Below, piece by piece: positions 18,211-27,637 of a stretch of 64,000 nucleotides of DNA. Origin of the DNA: Pseudonocardia sp. N23 (GTDB lineage: Bacteria > Actinomycetota > Actinomycetes > Mycobacteriales > Pseudonocardiaceae); the NCBI RefSeq assembly GCF_002583555.1, contig NZ_BEGX01000052.1, positions 62,001 to 126,000 on the forward strand, written 5' to 3'. Within the stretch, counting starts at the first letter, position 1, and each line of letters starts with the position of its first letter. The notes under the pieces are model-generated. The model did not search any database, had not been told where the DNA came from, and saw nothing but the letters and a program-made list of their open reading frames with translations. A program made the translations under genes and the position numbers.

Positions 18211-18295
18211 AGAATGACGACGCCCGGCCGGGTGCCCGACCGCCCTGCCGCACCGGCGACCGGGACAGGTCAGGCGCACGTACGAAGGAGTAGCC

Positions 18296-19036
18296 GTGGG
18301 GCCACGTGGCACCATGTCGGAGCGGGTCGCAGCCACCCGTGGCGAGGAGATACCCGTGAGCGAGCAGTCCCGTCCGGCCAAACTGGGCCGCGTCGCGACC
18401 TACGCGGGACGCAGCCTCGAGGTCCTTCGGGGCATGATCCTCGACGGCACCCTCTCCCCCGCCGAACGGCTCAACGAGGTCCACCTCTCCCAGGCGCTCG
18501 GCATCAGCCGCGGCCCCCTGCGCGAGGCGATCCAGCGGCTGGCCAGCGAAGGCCTCGTCGAGGCCGTCCCGCACCGCGGCGTCTACGTCCGATCGTTCTC
18601 CGCGCGCGAGCTGTCGGACCTCTACGAGCTGCGCATCGCGCTGGAGACCCACGCCGTGCGCCTCGCCGCCCGCTACGCGCCGCAGCAGCGCATCGACGAG
18701 CTGGGCAGCATGCTCGACGAGACCGAGTCGAGCATGGGCACCCACGCCACCGGCGCCTACCCGGAGGACCCCGACTTCCACGCCCGGCTCGTCCGGCTCG
18801 CGGCCAACCCGCCGCTGGTGGAGGCGTTGACCGACGTCGGGCGCAAGATCCGGCTCGCCCGCGCCCGCTCGGCCCACCAGCCGCGCCGCGCGCGCACCGC
18901 GCTCGACGAGCACCGCGAGATCCTGGCCGCGCTCGTCGCCCGCGACGGGGAGGGCGCCGCCGCGAAGCTGGAGGCCCACCTCACCAGCTCGCTCAACAAC
19001 GCGCTGGCCGTCCTGCGCGCCGCCGAGCCGGACTGA
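18296..19036 (+). CDS. GntR-family regulator, FadR/FCD type (proposed master regulator of the island)
   Basis: 246 residues from GTG 18296; AAGGAG lies 5 nt upstream, which decides this start over GTG 18356. The winged helix includes LRGMILDGTLSPAERLNEVHL and ISRGPLREAIQRLASEGLV. The C-terminal FCD domain shows ELYELRIALE-type helices and the metal/ligand histidines in DFHARLVRLAAN and DEHREILAAL. It is divergent from the MHS/PrpD operon. Matching operators at 18130, 22346 and 32756 suggest that it represses all three operons and responds to a pathway carboxylate. Confidence 0.92.
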   Translation: MGPRGTMSERVAATRGEEIPVSEQSRPAKLGRVATYAGRSLEVLRGMILDGTLSPAERLNEVHLSQALGISRGPLREAIQRLASEGLVEAVPHRGVYVRSFSARELSDLYELRIALETHAVRLAARYAPQQRIDELGSMLDETESSMGTHATGAYPEDPDFHARLVRLAANPPLVEALTDVGRKIRLARARSAHQPRRARTALDEHREILAALVARDGEGAAAKLEAHLTSSLNNALAVLRAAEPD

Positions 19037-19078
19037 CCCCACCGCGCCGGCTCGGCCCCCTGTCCTGCACGCCCGTGT

Positions 19079-19131
19079 TGCAGGAACGGCACTTTCCCGC
19101 AGCCCAGTTGCGGGAAGGTGCCGTTCCTGCA
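19079..19131. repeat. hairpin repeat family 2, copy a
   Basis: 23-bp arms beginning TGCAGGAACGGCACTTTCCC, with one mismatch, around a 7-nt loop. It sits between the convergent gntR and cysteine-hydrolase genes, where it can act as a bidirectional terminator. A close relative is at 61297-61345 and a partial one at 39738. Confidence 0.75.
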
Positions 19132-19187
19132 GAACGAGGGGCACCCCAGCAGACAGGACGCCGCGCGCCGGGCACGACCCGAACCGG

Positions 19188-19234
19188 ACGAACGGCACAG
19201 TCGCGCAACTGAGTTGCAGGACTGCGCCGTTCGT
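19188..19234. repeat. second hairpin between gntR and the cysteine hydrolase
   Basis: 22-bp arms starting ACGAACGGCACAGTC with three mismatches and a 3-nt loop. It follows copy a by 57 nt and shares GAACGGCAC and GTTGC with it, so it may be a diverged relative. Confidence 0.6.
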
Positions 19235-19256
19235 GCGGATCGGCGCCGGCCGGAGG

Positions 19257-19967
19257 TCAGTCCGACTTCGCAGGGACGTCCGCCAGCTTCGCGAGCAGGG
19301 CGTCGGTGGTCATGACGTCGGCGTACTTCTGCGCGATGTCGAACAGGTTCGCCTCGTGGACGACGGGGCTGCGGTCGTAGACGGCGTCGGCGGGGACGCT
19401 GACCCGGTAGTTGTAGGAGAACGCGTCCGCGATGGAGGAGCGCACGCAGCCCGAGGTGGTGCAGCCGGTGACGACGAGCGTGTCGGCACCCGTCTCGACC
19501 AGGTAGCTCGCCAGCGGGGTGCCGAAGAACGCGCTGGGGTGCCGCTTCGGCAATAGCACGTCGCCCTCGACGGGCGCGACCTCGGCGACGAACTCGTAGC
19601 CCTTGGCCGGGATGCCCATGATCGCGGGGACCTTGGCCCCGAGCCGCCCGGAGTCGTAGGACTGCTTGGGGGCGACGTGCGGGTAGAGGATCGGCCACCC
19701 CTTCTCACGGAACAGCGCCACGAGCCGGGCGATGTGCGCGACGGCGTCCCAGCCGACGTCGCCGCAGCTGGTGGGATACTCCTGGACGGCCTCGTCGAAC
19801 GGCATCGGTGTGGAGCCGACGGTGCGGTACTGCACGTCGATGATCAGCAGCGCGGGCCGCGAGCCCATGCCGACGGGCCGCCCGAAGCCGGCCTTGTCGT
19901 AGCGCTCGATGGTCATCTCGTCGATGACGCCGGCGCCACCGAGGGTCCAGATCGGCTGCTCGGTCAC
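19257..19967 (-). CDS. cysteine hydrolase, isochorismatase / N-carbamoylsarcosine amidase family
   Basis: 236 residues from GTG 19967, overlapping the hydantoinase stop (GTGA). The catalytic triad of the family is visible: D44 in LLIIDVQ, K141 in LLPKRHPSAFFG and nucleophile C174 in TGCTTSGCVRSS; a cis-peptide region precedes the cysteine. Members hydrolyse amides such as N-carbamoylsarcosine, maleamate or ureidoacrylate, releasing ammonia. Coupled to a hydantoinase-like gene, it probably removes the carbamoyl or amide nitrogen from the ring-opened product. Confidence 0.9.
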   Translation of the reverse strand: MTEQPIWTLGGAGVIDEMTIERYDKAGFGRPVGMGSRPALLIIDVQYRTVGSTPMPFDEAVQEYPTSCGDVGWDAVAHIARLVALFREKGWPILYPHVAPKQSYDSGRLGAKVPAIMGIPAKGYEFVAEVAPVEGDVLLPKRHPSAFFGTPLASYLVETGADTLVVTGCTTSGCVRSSIADAFSYNYRVSVPADAVYDRSPVVHEANLFDIAQKYADVMTTDALLAKLADVPAKSD

Positions 19968-21370
19968 ACGAGCTCCTTCTGCGAGGCGAGCGCGGCCGCG
20001 CCGCCGTTGGTGCGGGACAGGTAGGTGCCGGTGGGGGCGTCGGCGAGCTGCCCGTCGCGGACGGCGAACCGGCCGCGGACGAGCGTGTGCACGACCGAGC
20101 AGGGCAGCTCGGTGCCCTCCCACGGCGAGTACTCGGCGACGGAGTGCTGGGTCTGCGCGCGCACCGTCATGGGGGTGTCGAGGTCGACGACGGCGAGGTC
20201 GGCGTCGGAGCCGACGCGGATGGTCCCCTTGCGCGGGAACAGCCCGAACAGCTGGGCGGCGCGGGTGCTGGTGGCGTCGACGAGGCGTTCCAGGTCGATG
20301 CCCCGCTCGAGCCCGAGGCCGATGGTCGTCGGCAGGATGAGGCCGGTGCCCGGGAACCCGGCCGACGCGGTCCAGATGTCCTTCTCCTTGGCCGTGCGGT
20401 GGCGCGAGTTGTGGTCGGAGCCCACGGTGTCGACGGCGCCGGTGCGCAGCCCGTCCCACAGCGCCTCGACGTCCTCGGCGTGCCGCACGGGCGGGTTGAC
20501 CTTGCCGTAGGTGCCGCAGTCGGAGTCGGTGGTGAGCGTCAGGTACTGCGTGCAGGTCTCGGTGAACAGGTTCTCGTAGGCGGTCTGCTGCATCGCCATG
20601 GCCGTGAGCGCGGCCTTGCTGGAGGTGTGCACCGCGTAGACCGACGCGCCGGTCTGGCTGGCGAAGTAGGCGACCCGCTGCACGGCCTCGGCCTCGACGA
20701 CCGGCGGGCGGCTGCGGTACCAGGACTCCAGCGGCCGGAGCGTCTCGTCGCGGGGCTGCTCGCGCAGCTTCCAGACGAGCTCGATGTTCTCCGGGTGCGG
20801 GCAGACGAGCGCCCCGGCGTCGGCGGCGCGGCCGAGCAGGTTGTACATGTAGGCGTCGTCGTTGCCGGGCACGCCGAGGTACTTGCCCTCGTCACCGCGG
20901 AAGTTCATGAAGAACTTGAAGCTGGGCACGCCCAGCTCGCGGACGTAGTCGGGGATCGCCTCGACCTGCTCGTCGGTGCCGAGCACGAAGTGGAAGCCGT
21001 AGTCGGTGTGGGAGTTGCCGGCCATGGCGGCGTCGGCGTCGGCGAACACCTTCTCGTAGGGGTCGGCGCTCATCAGGTAGATCAGCATCGACGTGATGCC
21101 ACCCGCGACGGCGGACGCGGTCTCGCGCTCGCCGTCCTCGGGGTCGCGCGGGACCCGGATGTCCTTGCCCAGGTGCACGTGCGGGTCGATGCCGCCGGGC
21201 AGGACGGTCTTCCCGGTGATGTCGACCTCGGTGGCCGCGGCGACGGTGGCGCCGCGCGCGACGAGCCCGCTGATCACGCCGTCGGTGACCAGTATGTCGA
21301 GGTCCTGGAGCCCGGCGCCGTGCTGGAAGACGCGCCCACCGCGCAGCCTCAGGTCGTGTGCGTCCGTCAT
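19964..21370 (-). CDS. dihydropyrimidinase / hydantoinase-like amidohydrolase
   Basis: 468 residues. Binuclear metal site: H64 and H66 in GGIDPHVHLG, the carbamylated lysine K151 in SFKFFMNF, histidine in VCPHPEN (about 193) and VYAVHTSS, and aspartate in GSDHN. The length fits the family (450-490). These enzymes open cyclic amides or imides (dihydrouracil, hydantoins, enamides). It lies between the lyase and the cysteine hydrolase, with ATGA and GTGA overlaps on both sides, so its product is probably handled by the hydrolase. Confidence 0.9.
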   Translation of the reverse strand: MTDAHDLRLRGGRVFQHGAGLQDLDILVTDGVISGLVARGATVAAATEVDITGKTVLPGGIDPHVHLGKDIRVPRDPEDGERETASAVAGGITSMLIYLMSADPYEKVFADADAAMAGNSHTDYGFHFVLGTDEQVEAIPDYVRELGVPSFKFFMNFRGDEGKYLGVPGNDDAYMYNLLGRAADAGALVCPHPENIELVWKLREQPRDETLRPLESWYRSRPPVVEAEAVQRVAYFASQTGASVYAVHTSSKAALTAMAMQQTAYENLFTETCTQYLTLTTDSDCGTYGKVNPPVRHAEDVEALWDGLRTGAVDTVGSDHNSRHRTAKEKDIWTASAGFPGTGLILPTTIGLGLERGIDLERLVDATSTRAAQLFGLFPRKGTIRVGSDADLAVVDLDTPMTVRAQTQHSVAEYSPWEGTELPCSVVHTLVRGRFAVRDGQLADAPTGTYLSRTNGGAAALASQKELV

Positions 21371-22260
21371 CGGGCGCGCCTCCGTTCCGCGGTCGCTGCG
21401 TACCGCTCCTCGAGCTGGTCGAACTCGGGCTTGCGCACGAGCTCCTGCCGTTCGTCCCAGCTGATCATCAGGTCGGCGGCCTCGCGGGTGTCGCCGTGCT
21501 TGCTCAGGTGCGCGAGGACCTCACGCATGCCGACGACCGCGCCGCGCATGGTCGCGTTGGCGTAGAGGGCGACGGCGAAGCCGAGCTCGCCGAGCTCACG
21601 GCGGGGCAGCAGCGGGGTGCGGCCGCCCTCGACCATGTTCGCGACGTGCAGCCCCGGCACCTGGGTGGTGAGGTGGCGCATCTCCTCGACGCTCTCGGGC
21701 GCCTCGACGAAGATCACGTCGGCACCGGCCCCGAGGTAGGCGGCGGCGCGCTCGCAGGCGGCGTCGAGGCCCTCGGTGGCGCGGGCGTCGGTGCGGGCGA
21801 CGACCACGAAGTCGTCGTCGCGGCGCGCGTCGACGGCGGCCTGCACCTTGCCGACCATCTCGCCGAGCGACACGACGTCCTTCCCCTCGAAGTGTCCGCA
21901 CTTCTTGGGGCTGACCTGGTCCTCGAGCTGGATCCCGGCGGCCCCGGCGCGCTCCAGGCGACGCACCGTCCGCTGGACGTTGATGGCGTTGCCGAACCCG
22001 GTGTCCGCGTCGACGACCACCGGGATGTCGACCACGTCGCAGATCGCGTCGACGTGGCCGCAGAGCTCGTCGAGGGAGAGCATGCCGTGGTCGGGCATCC
22101 CCAGATAGGTGTTCGTGACACCCGCTCCGGTGACGTAGGCGGCGGTGAAGCCCGCTTCCTCGACGACGCGGGCCGTCAGCGCGTTGGGGACTCCCGGCAG
22201 CAGGAGTGGACGGTCCGGCGACGCGAGGAGCGCACGGAGTCGTCGCGCCGGGGTGGTCAT
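21367..22260 (-). CDS. isocitrate lyase / PEP mutase family lyase
   Basis: 297 residues; RBS GAGGAGG before ATG 22260. The TIM-barrel metal site VVDADTGFGN (D84, D86) and the lyase loop KKCGH (119-123) are intact, favouring a true C-C lyase (methylisocitrate lyase or 2,3-dimethylmalate lyase type) over PEP mutase. It would split a 2-hydroxy-polycarboxylate into a keto acid plus a smaller acid. First gene of the three-gene operon behind the GntR operator at 22346. Confidence 0.9.
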   Translation of the reverse strand: MTTPARRLRALLASPDRPLLLPGVPNALTARVVEEAGFTAAYVTGAGVTNTYLGMPDHGMLSLDELCGHVDAICDVVDIPVVVDADTGFGNAINVQRTVRRLERAGAAGIQLEDQVSPKKCGHFEGKDVVSLGEMVGKVQAAVDARRDDDFVVVARTDARATEGLDAACERAAAYLGAGADVIFVEAPESVEEMRHLTTQVPGLHVANMVEGGRTPLLPRRELGELGFAVALYANATMRGAVVGMREVLAHLSKHGDTREAADLMISWDERQELVRKPEFDQLEERYAATAERRRAR

Positions 22261-22345
22261 GAAGCCTCCTCGTGGTGGGCCGGGGCGTCGTTGGGGACGG
22301 GCGTGATCACTCGTCCCTCCTTCCACTCTGAGAGCCAAACTGCCG

Positions 22346-22357
22346 ACTGTCAACAGT
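22346..22357. promoter_or_regulatory. GntR operator, lyase/hydantoinase operon promoter
   Basis: ACTGTCAACAGT followed by TGG, identical in the core to sites 18130 and 32756. On the operon strand TTGACA inside the site acts as -35, with CAGAGT 17 nt downstream as a candidate -10. Confidence 0.8.
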
Positions 22358-22407
22358 TGGCGGGGCTGCGGTTGGTGAAGCGGTGCAGGTCATGACGAAT
22401 GCCCGGT

Positions 22408-23163
22408 TCAGCTCGTCGGCACACGGGCGAGCAGCCCACCGTCGACGAGCAACGAGGCCCCGGTGACGAACCCGGCGTCAGGCGAGACGAGGAACGCGAT
22501 CGCCCCCGCCACGTCGGCCGGGGTGCCCATCCGGGCCAGCGGCGCCGCCGACGCGGCCGACGCGGCAGCGCCGTCCGGGTCGTCCTGGGCGTCGAAGAAG
22601 CCCTGCAGGTTGGGGGTGAGGATGAAGCCGGGGCACACCGCGTTGACCCGGATGCCGACGGGGGCGCCGTCCAGGGCCATCGCCTTGCTCAGCGCGAGCA
22701 CCGCACCCTTCGTCGCGACGTACGCGGCGTCCTGCGGGAACCCCGCGAACGACGCCGTCGACGCCACGAGCACGATCGATCCCCCGGCCACCGCCATGGC
22801 CGGCCACAGGTGCCGGTTGAGGGTGTGGATGCTGGTCAGGTTCACGTCGAGCTGGCGGTGCCACTGCTGCGCGGTGAGCTGGTCGAGCGAGCCGACGATG
22901 GTCTGCCCCGCGTTGTGCACCACCACGTCCGGCGGACCCGTGCGTTCCAGCAGCGCGGGCAGCGCGGCGTCGACGGCGGCGGCGTCGGTGACGTCGAACG
23001 CCGCGCTCGTCGCCCCCGGCCCGCACTCCGCGACCGCCTCGGCCAGCCGGGCCTCGTCGCGGCCCAGCAGCACGACCCGGTCGCCGTCGGCGGCGAACCG
23101 CACCGCGGCACCGCGCCCGATGCCGGAGCTGGCCCCGGTGACGTAGACGATGCGGCCGCTCAC
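22408..23163 (-). CDS. SDR-family oxidoreductase (copy 1)
   Basis: 251 residues from GTG 23163, overlapping the previous stop. Cofactor motif TGASSGIGRG (TGxxxGxG) near residue 9, NAG at the end of beta4, catalytic S in VLVASTAS, and Y-x3-K in YVATKG. The C-terminal VTGASLLVDGG completes a classical SDR. LLGRDEARL after beta2 leaves NAD versus NADP preference open. Last gene of the ten-gene operon; it probably interconverts an alcohol and a ketone of the pathway. Confidence 0.88.
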   Translation of the reverse strand: MSGRIVYVTGASSGIGRGAAVRFAADGDRVVLLGRDEARLAEAVAECGPGATSAAFDVTDAAAVDAALPALLERTGPPDVVVHNAGQTIVGSLDQLTAQQWHRQLDVNLTSIHTLNRHLWPAMAVAGGSIVLVASTASFAGFPQDAAYVATKGAVLALSKAMALDGAPVGIRVNAVCPGFILTPNLQGFFDAQDDPDGAAASAASAAPLARMGTPADVAGAIAFLVSPDAGFVTGASLLVDGGLLARVPTS

Positions 23164-23897
23164 GGCGCACCCATCGGCAGCGCCGGCTCGCCGGCGGTCC
23201 AGCCGCCGTCGACGGGCATGACGACCCCGGTGACGGCCGAGGCCGCCGACGAGGCGAGGAACGCGATCACGGAACCGATCTCCTCCGGTTCGAACATCCG
23301 GCCCATCGGGACGCGCCGCGACACGGCGGCGTCGAGCTCCGGGGTCATCTGCTGCTTGGCCATCGGGGTGAGGGTGAAGCCGGGGCACACGGCGTTGACC
23401 CGGATACCCGCGGACGCCCAGTCGATCGCCATCGAGCGGGTCAGCGCCGCGACCGCGCCCTTCGACGCCGAGTACGCCGACTGGTGCGGCAGGCACACGA
23501 GCGCCGCCTGCGACGCGACGTTGACGACCGCGCCCTTCGACGCCACGAGCGCGGGGTGCAGCGCCTGCGAGGCGTTGACGATCCCGCCGACGTTGACCTC
23601 GTAGGTGCGCAGGAAGTCGGCCGGATCGGTCTGCTCCACCGGCAGGTTCTCGGTGATGATCCCGGCGCAGTTGACAAGGGCGTCCACCCGGCCGTGCTCG
23701 GCGACGACCGCCTCGCCCGCGACCTTCGTCGCGGCGGGGTCGGTGAGGTCGAGCGGGCCGGCCTGCTCGGTCCCGGACAGGTCCCAGCCGACGACGGTCG
23801 CGCCCTGGGCGCGGAACACCTCGACGGTGGAGGCACCGATGCCGGAGGCGGCGCCGGTCACGACGACCACACGGCCGTCGAACGGGAGGGGGCTCAT
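23160..23897 (-). CDS. SDR-family oxidoreductase (copy 2)
   Basis: 245 residues. TGAASGIG cofactor motif, D in GWDLSG favouring NAD, NCAG, catalytic S in NVASQAA and Y-x3-K in YSASKG, and a C-terminal VMPVDGGWTAG. ATGA overlap with the OYE gene upstream and GTGA overlap with the SDR gene downstream. It shares the catabolic operon, so a dehydrogenase step on a hydroxylated intermediate is likely. Confidence 0.88.
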   Translation of the reverse strand: MSPLPFDGRVVVVTGAASGIGASTVEVFRAQGATVVGWDLSGTEQAGPLDLTDPAATKVAGEAVVAEHGRVDALVNCAGIITENLPVEQTDPADFLRTYEVNVGGIVNASQALHPALVASKGAVVNVASQAALVCLPHQSAYSASKGAVAALTRSMAIDWASAGIRVNAVCPGFTLTPMAKQQMTPELDAAVSRRVPMGRMFEPEEIGSVIAFLASSAASAVTGVVMPVDGGWTAGEPALPMGAP

Positions 23898-25006
23898 GAG
23901 CTGCTCCTCTGGTCGGGGGACTGCCCGGGGTGCGCCGGGTAGTCGGTGTAGCCGCGCTCGCCCGCGGTGAAGAACGTGTCCTCGTCCCACACGGCACGGG
24001 GGATGTCGTGGCGCCAGCGCGTGACGAGATCGGGGTTGGAGACGAACAGCCGTCCGACGCTGACGAGGTCGGCGTGGCCGTCGGCGACGAGCGGCGCGAC
24101 GTCGTCGAGCTCGCTGGCGCCCATGAACCCGGTGTTGAGCACGTAGGTCGTCGGCCAGGCCCGGCGCAGCTGCTCGTGCAACGGTGACGAGCGGCGGCGC
24201 AGCGTGTGCAGGTAGGCCGGGCGCAGCGGGGCGATCGCGTCGACGAGCGCGACGTAGGTGTCGTCGTTGCCCTTGTCGGCCATGTCGTTGAACTGCCCGC
24301 CCGGCGAGATCCGGATGCCGACACGGTCGGCCCCGATCGCATCGGCGACCGCGGCGGTCACCTCGGCGGCGAACCGCGCCCGGCCCTGCGGCGAACCGCC
24401 CCAGGAGTCGGTGCGCCGGTTCGTGCCCGGTGAGAGGAACTGGTGCAGCAGGTAGCCGTTGGCGGCGTGCAGCTCGACACCGTCGAGACCGGCCCGCACG
24501 GCGCGGGCGGCGGCGCTCGCGAAGTCGTCGACGATCCGGGCGATGCCCTCGGCGTCGAGCTCGACCGGCACCGGCGCGGGCACCATGACCCGGTCGGCGG
24601 TCTCCACCTCGACGGCCGCGGCGATGGCGCTCGGCCCGACGACGCGGGCGTCCGCGGGGATCAGGCTCTGGTGGCCGATCCGGCCGGTGTGCATGAGCTG
24701 GCAGAAGATCCGCCCACCCGCGGCGTGCACGGCGTCGGCGACGCCGGCCCACGCCCGTTCCTGCGCGTCGTCGTGGATGCCGGGAGTGCCCGGGTAGCCC
24801 TTGCCCGCGGCGCTGGGCTGGGTGCCCTCGGTGACGATCAGGCCGGCCCCGGCGCGCTGGGCGTAGTAGGTGGCGGCGTAGCCGGGCAGGACACCGTCGT
24901 CGTCGGCGCGGTTGCGGGTCATGGGGGCCATGACGACACGGTTGGCCAGCTCGGTGCGGCCGAGCTTCCACGGGTCGAAGACGGTGCGGTGCTCAGGCAC
25001 TGACAT
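23894..25006 (-). CDS. NADH:flavin oxidoreductase, old yellow enzyme family
   Basis: 370 residues of FMN TIM barrel. N-terminal LANRVVMAPMTRNRA, substrate pair HxxN in GVELHAANGYLLHQFLSP, then TNRRTDSWGGS and the C-terminal VSVGRLFVSNPDL all match OYE-type ene-reductases. These reduce activated C=C bonds, for example in enones or maleimides. Overlaps the ALDH gene by 14 nt. In this pathway it may saturate an unsaturated ring before hydrolytic opening; that order is inference. Confidence 0.92.
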   Translation of the reverse strand: MSVPEHRTVFDPWKLGRTELANRVVMAPMTRNRADDDGVLPGYAATYYAQRAGAGLIVTEGTQPSAAGKGYPGTPGIHDDAQERAWAGVADAVHAAGGRIFCQLMHTGRIGHQSLIPADARVVGPSAIAAAVEVETADRVMVPAPVPVELDAEGIARIVDDFASAAARAVRAGLDGVELHAANGYLLHQFLSPGTNRRTDSWGGSPQGRARFAAEVTAAVADAIGADRVGIRISPGGQFNDMADKGNDDTYVALVDAIAPLRPAYLHTLRRRSSPLHEQLRRAWPTTYVLNTGFMGASELDDVAPLVADGHADLVSVGRLFVSNPDLVTRWRHDIPRAVWDEDTFFTAGERGYTDYPAHPGQSPDQRSSS

Positions 25007-26480
25007 CGACGCACACCGTCTTGACGTCGGTGTAGTCGTGCAGCACCTCGTGGCCCATCTCGCGGCCCCAGCCCGACTCCTTCACGCCGCCGAACGGCAT
25101 GCTCGGGTCGAAGACGCCGTAGGTGTTCACCCACACCGTGCCCGCCTGCAGCCGCGCCGCGACGCGGTGCGCGCGGCCGACGTCGCGGGTCCAGATGCCG
25201 GCCGACAGCCCGTAGCGGGTGTCGTTGGCGGCCGCGACGACCTCGGCCTCGTCGGTGAACCGGTGCGCGACGACGACCGGTCCGAAGATCTCCTCCTTCG
25301 TCACCCGGGAGTCGGCCGCCGTGTCGGCGATGATCGTCGGCTCGACGAACCAGCCGCGCTCGCCGACCCGCCCGCCGCCGGTGAGGACCGTGCCCTCGGT
25401 CCGGCCCACGTCGAGGTAGGTGCTGACGCGGTCGAAGTGCTCACGGCTGGCGAGCGGGCCGATCTGGCTGGCCGGGTCGAACCCGTCGCCGACCACGATC
25501 CCGCGAGCCTTCTCCACCAGCCCGCCGACGAACTCCTCGTAGACGCTGTCGTGCACGTAGAGCCGTGACCCGGCGGCGCAGGCCTGGCCGGCGTTGAAGA
25601 AGATCGCGTCCGACGAGCCACCGATCGCCTTGTCGAGGTCCGCGTCGCCGAAGACGACGTTGGCGCTCTTGCCACCCAGCTCCAGGGTGACCCGCTTGAG
25701 GTTGCCTCCCGCGGCGTCGAGGATCCGTCGCCCCGTGGCGGTCGACCCGGTGAACGACACCTTGTCGACGCCCGGGTGCGCGGACAGCGCCGCCCCGACC
25801 GTCGAGCCGTGGCCGTTGACGACGTTGAGCACGCCCGGGGGGATGCCCGCCTCCAGCGCGAGGTGCGCGAGCCGCAGCGCCGAGAGCGGCGTCGCCTCGG
25901 CCGGCTTGAGCACGACGGTGTTGCCCGCCGCCAACGCCGGTGCGACCTTCCACGACGTGATGACCAGCGGGAAGTTCCAGGGAACGATCAGCCCGACGAC
26001 ACCGAGCGGCTCGCGCCGGGTGTAGGTGAGGTACTCCCCCGGCGCGGAGATCGGGATGGTCTCGCCCTCGATCTTCGTGGCGTACCCGGACATGTAGTGG
26101 AAGAGCCCCGCCGCCGACGGGACGTCCGCGGCCTGCGCGATCGTGTACGGCTTGCCCTGGTCCAGGGTCTCGACGCGGGCCAGCTCGGGGCCGTCGGCGA
26201 GGATGAGGTCGCCGAGGCGCCACAGCGCGGCGGCCCGTTCACGCGGGGTCATCCGCGGCCACGGGCCCTGCTCGAAGGCCGTCCGGGCCGCGGCGACCGC
26301 ACGGTCGACGTCGGCCGCCTCGCCCAGCGCCACCGTCGCGAAGACCTCACCGGTGGCGGGGTTGACGGTGTCGAGCTCGGCGCCGCCGACGGCGTCGGTC
26401 CACTCGCCGCCGATGTGCAGACGGGTGTGCTCCACCGGCCGGGCAGCGAGCGCCGCCGGGCTGTCGGTCACTGCAGTCAT
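24993..26480 (-). CDS. NAD(P)-dependent aldehyde dehydrogenase
   Basis: 495 residues, full-length ALDH superfamily. Rossmann portion [28 protein letters not shown], the general base glutamate in [12 protein letters not shown], and the catalytic cysteine in [13 protein letters not shown]-terminal [15 protein letters not shown] is conserved. It oxidises an aldehyde, probably the product of the neighbouring alcohol dehydrogenase, to the carboxylate. Confidence 0.94.
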   Translation of the reverse strand: MTAVTDSPAALAARPVEHTRLHIGGEWTDAVGGAELDTVNPATGEVFATVALGEAADVDRAVAAARTAFEQGPWPRMTPRERAAALWRLGDLILADGPELARVETLDQGKPYTIAQAADVPSAAGLFHYMSGYATKIEGETIPISAPGEYLTYTRREPLGVVGLIVPWNFPLVITSWKVAPALAAGNTVVLKPAEATPLSALRLAHLALEAGIPPGVLNVVNGHGSTVGAALSAHPGVDKVSFTGSTATGRRILDAAGGNLKRVTLELGGKSANVVFGDADLDKAIGGSSDAIFFNAGQACAAGSRLYVHDSVYEEFVGGLVEKARGIVVGDGFDPASQIGPLASREHFDRVSTYLDVGRTEGTVLTGGGRVGERGWFVEPTIIADTAADSRVTKEEIFGPVVVAHRFTDEAEVVAAANDTRYGLSAGIWTRDVGRAHRVAARLQAGTVWVNTYGVFDPSMPFGGVKESGWGREMGHEVLHDYTDVKTVCVDVSA

Positions 26481-26504
26481 GCGTGTGTCCTTCTGGAGAG
26501 AAGC

Positions 26505-27617
26505 TCAGTGCTGGTGGACCAGGACGCCGCGGATGTTGCGGCCGGCGTGCATGTCGGCGACTGCCTCGTTGATCCGGTCGAGGGAGTAGCGGCGGGTGAC
26601 GAGCTCGTCGAGGCGCAGGACACCGCTGCGGTAGAGCTCGATGAGGCCGGGGATGTCGGCGGTCGGGTTGCAGTCGCCGTACATGACGCCCTTGATGGAC
26701 TTGGCGAAGTTGGTGAGGTCCTGCGGGCTGACGGCGATGTGCCGGTCGGACGCGCCGACGGACACCAGCACGCAGCGCCCGGCCTTGCCTACCGCGGCGA
26801 AGACGTCGCCGATGATGTCGCCGTCGACCCGGCCGACGGTCACGATGCCGACGTTGACGCCCTGGCCGTTGGTGAGCTGGTCGATCAGCGGCCGGGCCTC
26901 GGCGATGGAGCCGAACGCCGCGGTCGCGCCGAAGTCCTCGGCCCGCTCCTGCTTGTAGGGCACCGGGTCGACGACGATGACGTGCGCGGCCCCGGCGATC
27001 CGGGCGCCTTGCACGGCGTTGGCGCCGACCCCTCCGAGACCTGCGACGAGCACGACGTCGCCGGGCCGGACGGGGCCCGCGTTGACGGCCGCGCCGAAGC
27101 CGGTGGCCACCCCGCACGACACCAGGCAGGCCAGCTCGAACGGGATGTCGTCGGGCACCTTGACGGCCTGGTTCTCGTGGCAGACGAGCCGGTCGGCGAA
27201 CGTGCCGAGCCGGGTCACGCCGCCGACGTCGCTGCCGTCCGCGGCGTGGAAGCGGGCGGTGCCGTCCATGGCGCGGCCGTGCTCCATCCCGGCGCCGTTG
27301 TCGCAGATGTACTGCTGGCCCCGCGCGCAGTAGCGGCACTTGCCGCAGGCCGGGATGAACAGCGTCGCGACGTGGTCGCCGACCTTCACCTTCGTGACGC
27401 CGGCCCCGACGGCCTCGACGATCCCGGCGCCCTCGTGCCCGCCGACCATCGGCAACGTGACGGCCAGGTCGCCGGTGACGAAGTGGTCGTCGGAGTGGCA
27501 CAGCCCGCTGGCCATGACCTTGATGCGGACCTCGTGGTCGCGCGGCTCGTCGAGCTCCAGGTCCTGGACCTCCCACTGCGCGCCGACCTTGTGGATGACG
27601 GCTCCACGTACCTTCAT
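26505..27617 (-). CDS. zinc alcohol dehydrogenase, NDMA-dependent type
   Basis: 370 residues from ATG 27617. Catalytic zinc ligands in GLCHSDDH and GGHEGAG; structural zinc cysteines in CGKCRYCARGQQYIC; Rossmann motif VAGLGGVGANAVQGAR followed by VVDPVPYKQERA. The GGVT-type loop and overall pattern resemble actinobacterial NDMA-dependent (mycofactocin-linked, nicotinoprotein) dehydrogenases, as far as memory of the family allows. The mycofactocin genes themselves are not in the window. It probably makes the aldehyde for the adjacent ALDH. Confidence 0.87.
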   Translation of the reverse strand: MKVRGAVIHKVGAQWEVQDLELDEPRDHEVRIKVMASGLCHSDDHFVTGDLAVTLPMVGGHEGAGIVEAVGAGVTKVKVGDHVATLFIPACGKCRYCARGQQYICDNGAGMEHGRAMDGTARFHAADGSDVGGVTRLGTFADRLVCHENQAVKVPDDIPFELACLVSCGVATGFGAAVNAGPVRPGDVVLVAGLGGVGANAVQGARIAGAAHVIVVDPVPYKQERAEDFGATAAFGSIAEARPLIDQLTNGQGVNVGIVTVGRVDGDIIGDVFAAVGKAGRCVLVSVGASDRHIAVSPQDLTNFAKSIKGVMYGDCNPTADIPGLIELYRSGVLRLDELVTRRYSLDRINEAVADMHAGRNIRGVLVHQH

Positions 27618-27637
27618 TGCAGGAACTCCTCGCTCGA

